A stretch of DNA of 64,000 nucleotides from NCBI RefSeq assembly GCF_000426705.1, contig NZ_KE384554.1, positions 416,825 through 480,824 of the forward strand, read 5' to 3'. The notes under the pieces were generated by a model, which was not told the origin of the DNA, ran no database searches, and worked only from the letters and a program-made list of their open reading frames with translations. The stretch's first letter is position 1. The number at the start of each line of letters is the position of its first letter. A program made the position numbers and the translations under genes. The stretch is from Spirochaeta cellobiosiphila DSM 17781. Lineage in GTDB: Bacteria; Spirochaetota; Spirochaetia; DSM-17781. Below, piece after piece: positions 27,411 to 36,038 of the stretch.

Positions 27411-28790
27411 ATGACTAAAGATCTGACAAAAGGAAAAACTTTTAACTTAATACTCAATTTTGCTTTACCCGTATTATTGGGATACCTTTTTCAGCAATTT
27501 TATAATTTGGTTGATACTATTATTGTAGGAAAAGGAATTGGTGTAGGAGCACTGGCAGCAGTAGGCTCAACAGGATCAGTTAATTTTTTAATTATTGGGT
27601 TCTGCGTAGGAATTAGTACAGGAGTCTCTATTCCTGTGGCTCAATGTTTTGGTGCAGGCGACTATAGTAAAATGCGTCAATACATCTATAACTCTGTCAT
27701 TCTTATGGCATCAGTGGCTGTTGTATTCACAATCATTACAGTTATATTCTGTAAACAATTATTAATAATCATGCTCACACCATATGATATTATCGATCAA
27801 GCATCCAAGTATATCAGTATTATTTTTATGGGTATTCCTTTCATCCTTTTGTTCAATCTTGTAGCTTCCATATTGAGAGCTGTAGGAGATAACAAGACTC
27901 CCCTCGTGTTTTTAGTTGTTGCTTCCATAATTAATATTTTTCTGGATCTCCTGTTGATTCTTGTCTTCCAATGGGGTGTTGCCGGTGCGGCAATAGCCAC
28001 TATCGTATCTCAGGGAATATCAGGAATAGCTTGTTTAGTATATATGCTAAAGAAATTCCCCATCCTTATACCGGAACACCGAGATAGACAACTCGACAAA
28101 TCTTTATTATTAAATTTAACTAATTCAGGTCTACCCATGGGGCTTCAGTACTCTGTGACAGCGATAGGCTCTGTTCTTCTTCAGGTTTCCATTAACACGT
28201 TAGGTTCGGAGATTGTTGCAGCAGTCACAGCGGCCAGTAAGATAAATATCTTTTTCTGTGCCCCTTTTGACGCACTAGGGACAACGATGGCAACCTTTGC
28301 CGGACAAAATGTAGGGGCCAAAAAATGGAAACGCTTAAAGAAAGGTTTACGAGAAAGTCTACAAATTGGTTTTGTATATTCGATTGGTGCTTTTGTATTT
28401 ATGATCTTGTTTGGAAAACATCTGGGAACTCTATTTGTTGATTCCTCTCAAATAACTATTCTAAATGAAATCTATATCTTCCTTATCTTCCAGAGTGCCT
28501 TCTTCTGTCTACTTGCGATAGTTAATATCGTTAGATTCATGATACAGGGAATGGGGTTTGGAACTTTTTCCATATTCTCTGGAGTATTCGAAATGATAGC
28601 AAGAGCTGTCATGGGTTTATATATTGTGCCCATATTTGGGTTCTCAGCTGTGTGTATAGCTTCTCCTATGGCTTGGTTACTAGCAGATTTATTTCTTATT
28701 CCAGCCTTTTACTTCTGCTTAAGAAGATTACTAAGTAGTCACAAAAAAGCCCGTCTTAAATTACAACTCTTGTATTCAGGAAATGTTTAG
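27411..28790 (+). CDS. MATE family multidrug/metabolite antiporter
   Basis: This 459-residue inner-membrane protein has twelve hydrophobic segments in two six-helix halves. The first half contains FALPVLLGYLFQQFYNLVDT followed by IIVGKGIGVGALAAVG. The second half has the matching NSGLPMGLQYSVTAIGSVLL and ATFAGQNVGAKKWKRLKKGL. This is the usual MATE signature of an Na+ or H+ coupled exporter. It is preceded by GGGGAG and ends within the 3' end of a convergent unknown gene (15-base overlap). Confidence 0.9.
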   Translation: MTKDLTKGKTFNLILNFALPVLLGYLFQQFYNLVDTIIVGKGIGVGALAAVGSTGSVNFLIIGFCVGISTGVSIPVAQCFGAGDYSKMRQYIYNSVILMASVAVVFTIITVIFCKQLLIIMLTPYDIIDQASKYISIIFMGIPFILLFNLVASILRAVGDNKTPLVFLVVASIINIFLDLLLILVFQWGVAGAAIATIVSQGISGIACLVYMLKKFPILIPEHRDRQLDKSLLLNLTNSGLPMGLQYSVTAIGSVLLQVSINTLGSEIVAAVTAASKINIFFCAPFDALGTTMATFAGQNVGAKKWKRLKKGLRESLQIGFVYSIGAFVFMILFGKHLGTLFVDSSQITILNEIYIFLIFQSAFFCLLAIVNIVRFMIQGMGFGTFSIFSGVFEMIARAVMGLYIVPIFGFSAVCIASPMAWLLADLFLIPAFYFCLRRLLSSHKKARLKLQLLYSGNV

Positions 28791-29288
28791 AATCCAATGT
28801 CCATTAATCAATTTCCATTCATGGATAAGATTATTTTGTTCTCCTACCTTTCTTTGGATATGAGGTTCGGATATATAGGGAAGCATACTGAATTGAGAAA
28901 TATTAGTCTGAATGATATCAGAATGAACTATACCCATTTCAATTTTAAGTGATATGAGGGAAGAAGTCAGTATTAAAATCTTCTTACTTATTATCTCATG
29001 AGAGCCTTCACTAAAAGTATGGGAAGACTTTGTACACATGGATGATTGTATAATGTGATGGGCTTTGATCAGAGCCTGATAGCGTTTGGAAAGAAAAGGA
29101 ACAAGAGTTGAAGCGCCATCATCATCCACTAACTGAGATAAATAAAACCTTTCCTCTTCTGTACTCCATAAAACGATAAAGTTAAATGATTTATAATAGC
29201 TTTCAATTTCAGGGGGAAGCTGGGTGTTATAGGCATAACATATTGGCAGACTAAACCATAATACTAGCAAACTGAATCCTATTCTCAT
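28776..29288 (-). CDS. Secreted protein of unknown function
   Basis: I do not recognise this 170-residue protein. It has a clear signal peptide (MRIGFSLLVLWFSLPICYA), then a soluble, mixed alpha/beta region without repeats or metal-binding motifs. It is convergent with the MATE gene and overlaps its end by 15 bases. The ATG has no strong ribosome site, though it lies within a plausible minus-strand frame. It could be a small periplasmic or surface protein. Confidence 0.5.
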   Translation of the reverse strand: MRIGFSLLVLWFSLPICYAYNTQLPPEIESYYKSFNFIVLWSTEEERFYLSQLVDDDGASTLVPFLSKRYQALIKAHHIIQSSMCTKSSHTFSEGSHEIISKKILILTSSLISLKIEMGIVHSDIIQTNISQFSMLPYISEPHIQRKVGEQNNLIHEWKLINGHWILNIS

Positions 29289-29535
29289 GGATTAGAAGTC
29301 TATGTCTATTTAGGCAAATAACAAATGTTTTATTAATTAATGGGCAAAGGGAACCATTGGTATGATATTTCCATACATCAATTGAGGTCTCAAAGTAGGG
29401 AATACTACTGGACTTCTGGTAAATTTGATATATAAAAGAATAAGACATTAGGTCAAATGATCCTGTATCCAAGCTTCCACCTTTGAAGAGGGATAATATT
29501 GACTTTATATGATCTAAAGGAGACAATCATAGGCT
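29289..29535. other. Intergenic stretch between two divergent unknown genes
   Basis: There is no convincing gene here. A 91-codon minus-strand frame exists but has only a TTG start without a ribosome site. AAGGAG at 29516-29521 could serve the rightward gene at 29536, although the spacing of 14 bases is long. Confidence 0.4.
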
Positions 29536-30174
29536 ATGAGATTTAATGAAATAGATACATTTGTGACACGAATATTAAGTTATGGAATACCTGGTTTTAT
29601 ATTATCCTACTTCTTTCTAGAGATTTATGATCCTCTTCAATACTTGGTATGGACACGCTCTTATGAGTGGATGGTGCTTCTATTATCCTCTTATGTACTG
29701 GGACAATCATTAGCAGTTATTCAAAATCAAATAAATGGCCAGCTATCTGTTTTAGTCTTTGGTGATGATAAAAAAATATTTTCCAGTACCAATAGTTCTA
29801 TGAGCAAATTTACAAAAGCCTTGCTTAATATTAGGGATATTGATTCTCTTAATAAAGAAAAGTTAATAAAAACACTACAACTACCTGAGGAAGAGATCCC
29901 ACATAAGTCTATTCCTGATTTGGTTTATGATAAAGCTATCCTTAATAGTGTTTCACATAGTAGATATGTATATCTTATGGAATTAATGGGGAACCTAAGT
30001 ATAGCAATGCTAGTCATTACTATCGCTTCCTTAATTGTTTTCAAATACTACAGTATGTTAGCTATCGTGACTTTTCTATTTATGATTTTATTCTTTGTGG
30101 GATATGCCCGGTATAGATTTATGTTAACAAGATACTTATTTAATGTACTAATTAATACTAATGAAAATCATTGA
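29536..30174 (+). CDS. Membrane protein of unknown function
   Basis: This 212-residue protein has four predicted membrane helices in two pairs: about 12-30 and 42-60, then 150-168 and 172-192. They flank a soluble segment (65-145) containing LSVLVFGDDKKIFSSTNSSM. The N-terminal FVTRILSYGIPGFILSYFFL recalls small membrane proteins found beside phage or defence genes, but no such genes are adjacent and I do not assign a family. It is followed by the polysaccharide importer operon after a 154-bp gap. Confidence 0.55.
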   Translation: MRFNEIDTFVTRILSYGIPGFILSYFFLEIYDPLQYLVWTRSYEWMVLLLSSYVLGQSLAVIQNQINGQLSVLVFGDDKKIFSSTNSSMSKFTKALLNIRDIDSLNKEKLIKTLQLPEEEIPHKSIPDLVYDKAILNSVSHSRYVYLMELMGNLSIAMLVITIASLIVFKYYSMLAIVTFLFMILFFVGYARYRFMLTRYLFNVLINTNENH

Positions 30175-30202
30175 ATTAACAGAATATTTAACAAAAAGAC
30201 CA

Positions 30203-30232
30203 TGTAAATTACAGTTATAATAGGAATTTACA
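30203..30232. promoter_or_regulatory. Inverted repeat overlapping a TATAAT box upstream of the polysaccharide operon
   Basis: TGTAAATT (30203-30210) and AATTTACA (30225-30232) are perfect 8-bp arms around a 14-bp spacer. The spacer contains TATAAT (30216-30221), a good -10 box. A regulator bound here would block the promoter of the LplB-type operon. Confidence 0.5.
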
Positions 30233-30328
30233 TAATAAAATAGCAAGATAGTACACAAGCTGCACGATCTTTCGTCTTTTCAACTCTCAGACAGGTGGTA
30301 ATCTTACTCAACTTCACGAGGGGGTTCC

Positions 30329-31243
30329 ATGAGAAATAAGACGAATGAATTAAAAAAACATGGTCTGCTGTATTTGATGGCTATTCCAGCTTGTCTCTTT
30401 TTTATTCTTAATTCCTACTTACCGATGTTTGGAATATATTTAGCATTTACTAAATATAATTTTAGGGGAGGAATCTTCGGAAGCCCCTTCATTGGATTTG
30501 AAAATTTTAAATACCTATTAGAATCTGGTACTTTATTCCGCATTACCCGTAATACCTTTCTCTATAATCTTGTCTTCATTCTGCTTGGAAATTCATTACA
30601 GATTGTAACAGCTATATTATTATCAAAAATAGCAAACCGCTTTGTCAAACGGACAACACAATCCTTAATGTTTCTACCTTATTTTGTTTCCTATGTCATA
30701 TTAGGAGTGTTTGTCTACAATTTGTTAAACTATGAAAAAGGTCTCGTTAATAGTCTGCTTATTCAATGGGGTATGGAAAGGTTTGATGCCTTCAATACTC
30801 CCCTCTTCTGGATATTTGGACTTATTGCCGCTTATATATGGAAATGGTTAGGATATGGAACTGTCATCTATTTAGCCGCTATATCAGGAATTCCAGAAGA
30901 ATACTATGAAGCGGCTAATATAGATGGAGCGAATGCTTTTCAACAAATTCGTTATATAACCCTTCCCTCTTTAAAACCCACATTTATCACCCTGCTACTA
31001 CTTAGTATAGGTAGAATACTGAGAGGTCAATTTGATTTGTTTTTTAATATTATAGGAAATAATGGTGTCTTATTTTCTACTACTGATGTCATAGATACTT
31101 TTGTTTATCGCTCAGTAGCTAAGACATTTGATATTGGTCTTGGTTCTGCAGCTGGATTATACCAATCCCTTTTTGGCTTTGCTCTCATCATGATTGTTAA
31201 TGGCATTATTAAACATATAAATGAAGATTATGCATTATTTTAG
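30329..31243 (+). CDS. Polysaccharide-type ABC permease, LplB family
   Basis: This 304-residue inner-membrane permease has six membrane helices. The N-terminal LLYLMAIPACLFFILNSYLP followed by MFGIYLAFTKYNF is diagnostic of the LplB group, which imports oligosaccharides from plant polysaccharides. The EAA loop is EYYEAANIDGANAFQQIRYI followed by TLPSLKP. GAGGGGG precedes the ATG. It heads an operon with a YtcP-type permease, two binding proteins, an AraC-type sensor and a lyase. No ATPase is encoded nearby. Confidence 0.88.
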   Translation: MRNKTNELKKHGLLYLMAIPACLFFILNSYLPMFGIYLAFTKYNFRGGIFGSPFIGFENFKYLLESGTLFRITRNTFLYNLVFILLGNSLQIVTAILLSKIANRFVKRTTQSLMFLPYFVSYVILGVFVYNLLNYEKGLVNSLLIQWGMERFDAFNTPLFWIFGLIAAYIWKWLGYGTVIYLAAISGIPEEYYEAANIDGANAFQQIRYITLPSLKPTFITLLLLSIGRILRGQFDLFFNIIGNNGVLFSTTDVIDTFVYRSVAKTFDIGLGSAAGLYQSLFGFALIMIVNGIIKHINEDYALF

Positions 31244-31253
31244 GAGTGCCCCT

Positions 31254-32150
31254 GTGCAGAAAAAAATAAAGAAACCTGTATCTGAATTAATTATTCAAAT
31301 CGTAGCTATTATTGTTTGTGGCATTGCAGCCCTATTATGTCTGCTCCCCTTTTTACTAGTCATTTCAGGATCTCTAACAGATAATGACTACATACTACAA
31401 TACGGATACAATATTTTACCCGGTAAGTTTTCCCTTGAAGCCTATCAATTCATTTTTGAAATCCCCGGTCCTGTGCTTCAAGCTTACGGAGTCACCTTAC
31501 TTAATACTACAGTAGGAACTTCTATAGGATTATTTATTATTGCGATGACAGGATATGTTCTTCAACGTCCCGATTGTAAATATAGAAATAGGATTTCCTT
31601 TTTCATATATTTTACAACCCTATTCCAAGGGGGACTCATCGCCTGGTACATAATGATCACAAGATATTATCAGCTACAAGATAATCGACTGGTTCTTATT
31701 CTGCCCCTTCTAATGAATCCATTTTTAATTATCTTAATGAAGAATTTCATTAAAACTTCCGTACCTCACGACATTATTGAAGCCGCGATTATTGATGGTG
31801 CTAATGATTTTACTATTTTCACACAGATCGTTCTCAAATTAGCCACTCCCGGGCTGGCTACTATTGGATTATTTTTAGCTCTGGCCTATTGGAATGACTG
31901 GTTTCATTCTTCATTGTTCATTTCCACCCCGTCAAAATATTCCTTGCAGTTTTTCCTATATAACACATTGAACAATACTCAAGCAATGAGAGAATTATCG
32001 CAAACGGGGGCCTCTGTCAGTATGGAAGTTCCTACCGAATCAGTTCGTCTCGCTATGGCAGTAATCTGTACAGGACCAATTGTACTGCTATATCCCTTTG
32101 TACAACGTTATTTTGTCAAAGGATTAACTATAGGAGCGGTTAAAGGTTAA
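31254..32150 (+). CDS. Polysaccharide-type ABC permease, YtcP/LplC family
   Basis: I place the start at a GTG (31254), because AGGAG at 31242-31246 is seven bases upstream; ATG codons at 31221 and 31230 lie inside the previous gene without a ribosome site. The 298-residue protein has six membrane helices and the EAA loop HDIIEAAIIDGANDFTIFTQ. The C-terminus PFVQRYFVKGLTIGAVKG is a hallmark of this permease family. It forms the translocation pore with the preceding LplB-type subunit. Confidence 0.88.
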   Translation: MQKKIKKPVSELIIQIVAIIVCGIAALLCLLPFLLVISGSLTDNDYILQYGYNILPGKFSLEAYQFIFEIPGPVLQAYGVTLLNTTVGTSIGLFIIAMTGYVLQRPDCKYRNRISFFIYFTTLFQGGLIAWYIMITRYYQLQDNRLVLILPLLMNPFLIILMKNFIKTSVPHDIIEAAIIDGANDFTIFTQIVLKLATPGLATIGLFLALAYWNDWFHSSLFISTPSKYSLQFFLYNTLNNTQAMRELSQTGASVSMEVPTESVRLAMAVICTGPIVLLYPFVQRYFVKGLTIGAVKG

Positions 32151-32187
32151 TTCTGAGAAATCAGAAAACATAAAAAAGGAGTAGAAT

Positions 32188-33717
32188 ATGAAAAGGATTT
32201 TCTTGTTTTCACTATTATTTGCAATAATGGTGAGCTGGGTCTTCAGTGGGGGACAGCACAGTGATGTAGAGAATGGAAAGTTGGACTTATCCAAGAAAGT
32301 AGAACTGCAATTCTGGATGTTAGGTAATGCCCCCGGAGACCTAAAATTAATAGAAGAAGAAGTCAATAAGCTCGCCTTGGAAGACTTAAATTGTACAGTT
32401 AAGTTTAATTATACAACTTGGACGGACTGGTCTCAAAAATACAAATTACTACTAACCTCTGGACAGCAAATTGATTTGATATTTACGTCAGAATGGACAG
32501 ATTACCAGAGATATGCCCGTAGTGGAGCCTTTTTGGAATTGGAAAATATCGTCCCTATTGCGGCTCCTGAGTTAAATACGTTTATACCTGAAAACTATTG
32601 GAATGCGGTCAAAGTGGCAGGTCATATCTATACAATGCCAAATACCTGGAAAGAATATGTCTATGATGGCTTTGAGTATCGTGAAGATTTGAGGAAAAAA
32701 TATAAGCTTCCTGAAATAAACTCAATCGAAACTATTGAAATGTACCTAGAAGCCATAGCGGAAAACGAGCCATCCATGATGCCTCTGGGAGAAGGAGGAA
32801 CAGGCCCCAAAGGCTTCTTAATGGTCTATCCTATTACAGCAGAATTGCTTCATCCCTGGTCTGATCGTAGCATGGATAATTATGGACTTGTGTCAGATAA
32901 TGCTAATCCCAGAGTCATGTATCAATATTGGGGATCAGAAGAACATCTAAATGACCTCAAACGATGGAAGAAATGGGCTGATAATGGTTATTGGTCAAGA
33001 AGCATTTTATCCTCAACAGAAGATCCCGTAGCTGCTTTTCAAGCTGGAAAATTAGGCGCCAAAATATCAGGAATAAATCCAGTTAAGTATAGTCAGGATG
33101 TCATTGTGATGGGTAAGAATCATCCTGATTGGGAAGTTGGATATTATCCCTTTAGTTATGCCACTAGAATCGTACATCCTGTTCATCCTACACACAATGG
33201 TTTTGCCGTTCCCGTGAGCAGTAAGTACCCAGGAAGAGCTGTCGCCCTATTTGAAAAATTAGTCATGGATAAAAAGTATAATCGATTAACAAACTATGGT
33301 ATTGAGGGCGTTCATTATACCAATGATAATGGATACTACAAAATGCTAGGGAACGCTGAAACATCAGGCTTTAAAAGGGAGTCTATGAATTCCTGGGCCT
33401 GGCGAAATCCAGAATACATGCTCTTCGATCCTAGTTTTGATCTAGTAAAATCGATTTTTACTGAATTTGATAAGTTTTCCACTCCTGACCTTTATAATGG
33501 ATTTGCCGAAGACTATACCCCTTATCAGTCACAGAAAACGGCATTAGAACAAGTGATAGCAGAATATCTTGCTCCCTTACAGGCTGGTTTAGTAGAGGAT
33601 GTCGAAGCTGGACTAAATAAGTTTATGGTTGAAGCAAAAGCAGCCGGAATGGAAGAGATCCAGTCTGAATATTTAAACCAGTGGTATGCCTATTGCGATG
33701 AAATGAATATCCAATAA
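32188..33717 (+). CDS. Oligosaccharide-binding protein, LplA/YtcQ type with DUF3502-like C-terminus
   Basis: This 509-residue extracellular solute-binding protein has a signal peptide MKRIFLFSLLFAIMVSWVFS followed by GGQ. There is no lipobox cysteine, unlike its paralogue 3.8 kb downstream. The binding-protein core includes VELQFWMLGNAPGDLKLIEE and QIDLIFTSEWTDYQRYARSG. The C-terminal block MNSWAWRNPEYMLFDPSFDL to DVEAGLNKFMVEAKAAGM matches the DUF3502 end of LplA-type proteins. It follows the two permeases and presumably is their primary binding protein. Confidence 0.87.
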   Translation: MKRIFLFSLLFAIMVSWVFSGGQHSDVENGKLDLSKKVELQFWMLGNAPGDLKLIEEEVNKLALEDLNCTVKFNYTTWTDWSQKYKLLLTSGQQIDLIFTSEWTDYQRYARSGAFLELENIVPIAAPELNTFIPENYWNAVKVAGHIYTMPNTWKEYVYDGFEYREDLRKKYKLPEINSIETIEMYLEAIAENEPSMMPLGEGGTGPKGFLMVYPITAELLHPWSDRSMDNYGLVSDNANPRVMYQYWGSEEHLNDLKRWKKWADNGYWSRSILSSTEDPVAAFQAGKLGAKISGINPVKYSQDVIVMGKNHPDWEVGYYPFSYATRIVHPVHPTHNGFAVPVSSKYPGRAVALFEKLVMDKKYNRLTNYGIEGVHYTNDNGYYKMLGNAETSGFKRESMNSWAWRNPEYMLFDPSFDLVKSIFTEFDKFSTPDLYNGFAEDYTPYQSQKTALEQVIAEYLAPLQAGLVEDVEAGLNKFMVEAKAAGMEEIQSEYLNQWYAYCDEMNIQ

Positions 33718-33749
33718 AAACTTTGACCGATGATAGGGGCCAGTGTATC

Positions 33750-36038
33750 ATGTTATTAATGCAACAAGAATTGTCAGATAATAGAAAGAAGTTATTTGTC
33801 AAAATACTAGTATACACAGCCCTTATTCTCGCTGTAACCTTACTATCAACCTCAACGATTCTATATAAAAACTTTGAAAAAGTAACTCTTGATCAGATAG
33901 TTCAAAGAGACATAGAAGGATTGACTCATACTAGTCAATCGATCAACTCTATGCTGGAAGTAGCAGTGACCCTGTCTAATCAGATTTATAGGGATCTTAA
34001 TGTCAGTCAACTCATGCATTATGAAAATCCGAGTCCAGAATCTTTACGTGCAGCAGATGAACAACTATCCAATTATAGATTATCTATACCATTTATTGAC
34101 TCGGTCTACATATATAACGGATCTAACAAAAAGATATACATTAATTCTATCACTAAAAGAAATATCTATAGAAATGCTATTCAGGATTTAGAGTCCTTTG
34201 ATGATAAAGAAATCATTGAAATGCTAAAACATTACCAAGACTATCAAAGTTATATTCCTATACCAAGAGTGATGACCTTACATAATACATCCTCTATCGA
34301 AGAACAATATTACACTTTTTTGGTTTATGACTTACTTAACAAAGAACACTTAAATAGTGCAGTCATTGTAAATATAAGATCAGATTGGATCAGACAATTT
34401 ATGTATGATGCTCATTTTGATCAGGATAGTGCTGTTTTAATTGTCGATTCACAAAATAAGATTGTTGAAGGTAGTCAGTTATACCCTTTTAACAAAAAGA
34501 TCTCCGATCTGGCTTGGTATAAAAAACTATCACCGACTTCCCCGTTTACCATAACAGCTGTTTTTGACTCTCAATATTTAATAACAGCTACTAAATCCCC
34601 CAAGTATGGATGGACCTATCTCAAGTTCTCCTCTACCGGTAATATTTTTTTGAGTATAAAACGAATGAGATTCCTCACCATACTAATGGCTTGTGTTTTA
34701 CTTCTGATAGGACTAATTGTTGATTATTTTTTATCCCATCGAATCTACTCACCAATTAGCCAAATAATGATAAATTTGAATAAATTACAACTGGAACATA
34801 ATCGAAACACAAAACAGCTTCAAGATGTCTTATTCCGAGATCTATTACTTCATCGAAAAGAAATAACAGATGAGGATGTACAAGAATTTTTTGATCACTG
34901 GAAGCTGGAATTTGTGAGCACTGGGTACTATAGAGTCATTCTCTTGAAGATAGATAACTACAATAAATATATTCAAGATGTGAGTTCTCAGGAACGAGGT
35001 CAAATAAAGAACATTATTCAATTAGAAGGAAAAAAACAACTTAGTAAATTCCAACATACCTATTCAATAGAAATGGGTAAAGATGGAATCGCTTTTATTC
35101 TTAATAGTAAAGTAAATGATGTAACAAGAGATAGTTTAGGTAATATTCTCTTATCTCTGCGCGACTTTTATAAAAACCATTTAAACCTTGGGACTTCCTA
35201 TAGCATTAGTACAATATGTAAAAACTCTAATAAACTACATATTATTTATAAAGAATCACTGAAGACCTTTGTTTATAGACTATTCCATGGACATGGTTGC
35301 ATACTATTTACGGAGGATATCTATTTAGAGAACTTCCATGACTATACATATCCCCTTATACAGGAAAAACAATTAATTAATTATTTAATGACTGGCAAAA
35401 TAGATAACGCGATTAGTGTATTAGAAGAGATATTAAACTTATCTACCCACAATAATCCTGACGATATCATTAACCTTACCATTCCTAAATTAACCTTCTC
35501 TATCCAGGATGCTATCAGAGTTATCCAACAAAATAATGCTCTTACTAATGATTATTCCCATGTTATTAGCATTCCCAATATAAGTGAACAAGAAACAATA
35601 ACTGATATTATTGATATTTTCAGACATTGCTTTTATGAACTTCTAAAAGTTATTCAGGATAAGAAAGCATCCAAAAGTGATGATTTGATAGAGCTGATAG
35701 ACAGTATAATATTATCTGATTTTAGGCAGAATGATTTTTATATAGAAATCATTGCGGACAAGCTTGGTAAATCCTCTACCTATATCAGTCATGTCTATAA
35801 AACCCATACAGGCTATACTATATTGGAAAAAATAATTGAAGTGAGAATGCAGGAAGCACGAAAACTTTTAGAAAACAGTGAAAAAACAGTAACAGAGATT
35901 GCTGAAGAAACGGGATTTTCCAGCAGCTCTTATTTTTTTAAAGTATTTAAAAAAATACATGGAGCAACCCCCAGTGCCTATCGCCTTCAATTTCAAAATC
36001 AATTCAATCCAGTAATCAGGAATAAATTACATGTATAG
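33750..36038 (+). CDS. Membrane-bound AraC-family sensor-regulator (YesN/LplR type)
   Basis: This 762-residue protein begins at ATG 33750; the frame upstream starts at an unsupported TTG. TM1 is at about residues 16-38. An extracytoplasmic sensor domain with Cache-like character spans 40-300, and TM2 is near 308-328 (FLTILMACVLLLIGLIVDYF). A cytoplasmic region follows. The C-terminal AraC DNA-binding domain (about 655-755) has both helix-turn-helices: IIADKLGKSSTYISHVYKTH and VTEIAEETGFSSSSYFFKVF then KKIHGATPSAYR. Such one-component sensors read extracellular oligosaccharide and activate neighbouring genes. It sits between two paralogous binding-protein genes and overlaps the second by eight bases. 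Confidence 0.88.
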   Translation: MLLMQQELSDNRKKLFVKILVYTALILAVTLLSTSTILYKNFEKVTLDQIVQRDIEGLTHTSQSINSMLEVAVTLSNQIYRDLNVSQLMHYENPSPESLRAADEQLSNYRLSIPFIDSVYIYNGSNKKIYINSITKRNIYRNAIQDLESFDDKEIIEMLKHYQDYQSYIPIPRVMTLHNTSSIEEQYYTFLVYDLLNKEHLNSAVIVNIRSDWIRQFMYDAHFDQDSAVLIVDSQNKIVEGSQLYPFNKKISDLAWYKKLSPTSPFTITAVFDSQYLITATKSPKYGWTYLKFSSTGNIFLSIKRMRFLTILMACVLLLIGLIVDYFLSHRIYSPISQIMINLNKLQLEHNRNTKQLQDVLFRDLLLHRKEITDEDVQEFFDHWKLEFVSTGYYRVILLKIDNYNKYIQDVSSQERGQIKNIIQLEGKKQLSKFQHTYSIEMGKDGIAFILNSKVNDVTRDSLGNILLSLRDFYKNHLNLGTSYSISTICKNSNKLHIIYKESLKTFVYRLFHGHGCILFTEDIYLENFHDYTYPLIQEKQLINYLMTGKIDNAISVLEEILNLSTHNNPDDIINLTIPKLTFSIQDAIRVIQQNNALTNDYSHVISIPNISEQETITDIIDIFRHCFYELLKVIQDKKASKSDDLIELIDSIILSDFRQNDFYIEIIADKLGKSSTYISHVYKTHTGYTILEKIIEVRMQEARKLLENSEKTVTEIAEETGFSSSSYFFKVFKKIHGATPSAYRLQFQNQFNPVIRNKLHV

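Noticed and set aside
29251-29526. 91-codon minus-strand open frame
   Set aside because: TTG start, no ribosome site, overlaps the start of the 28776-29288 gene, and no recognisable protein features.
33723-33749. N-terminal extension of the AraC-type sensor
   Set aside because: Begins at an unsupported TTG directly after the previous stop; the ATG at 33750 gives a normal start before TM1.
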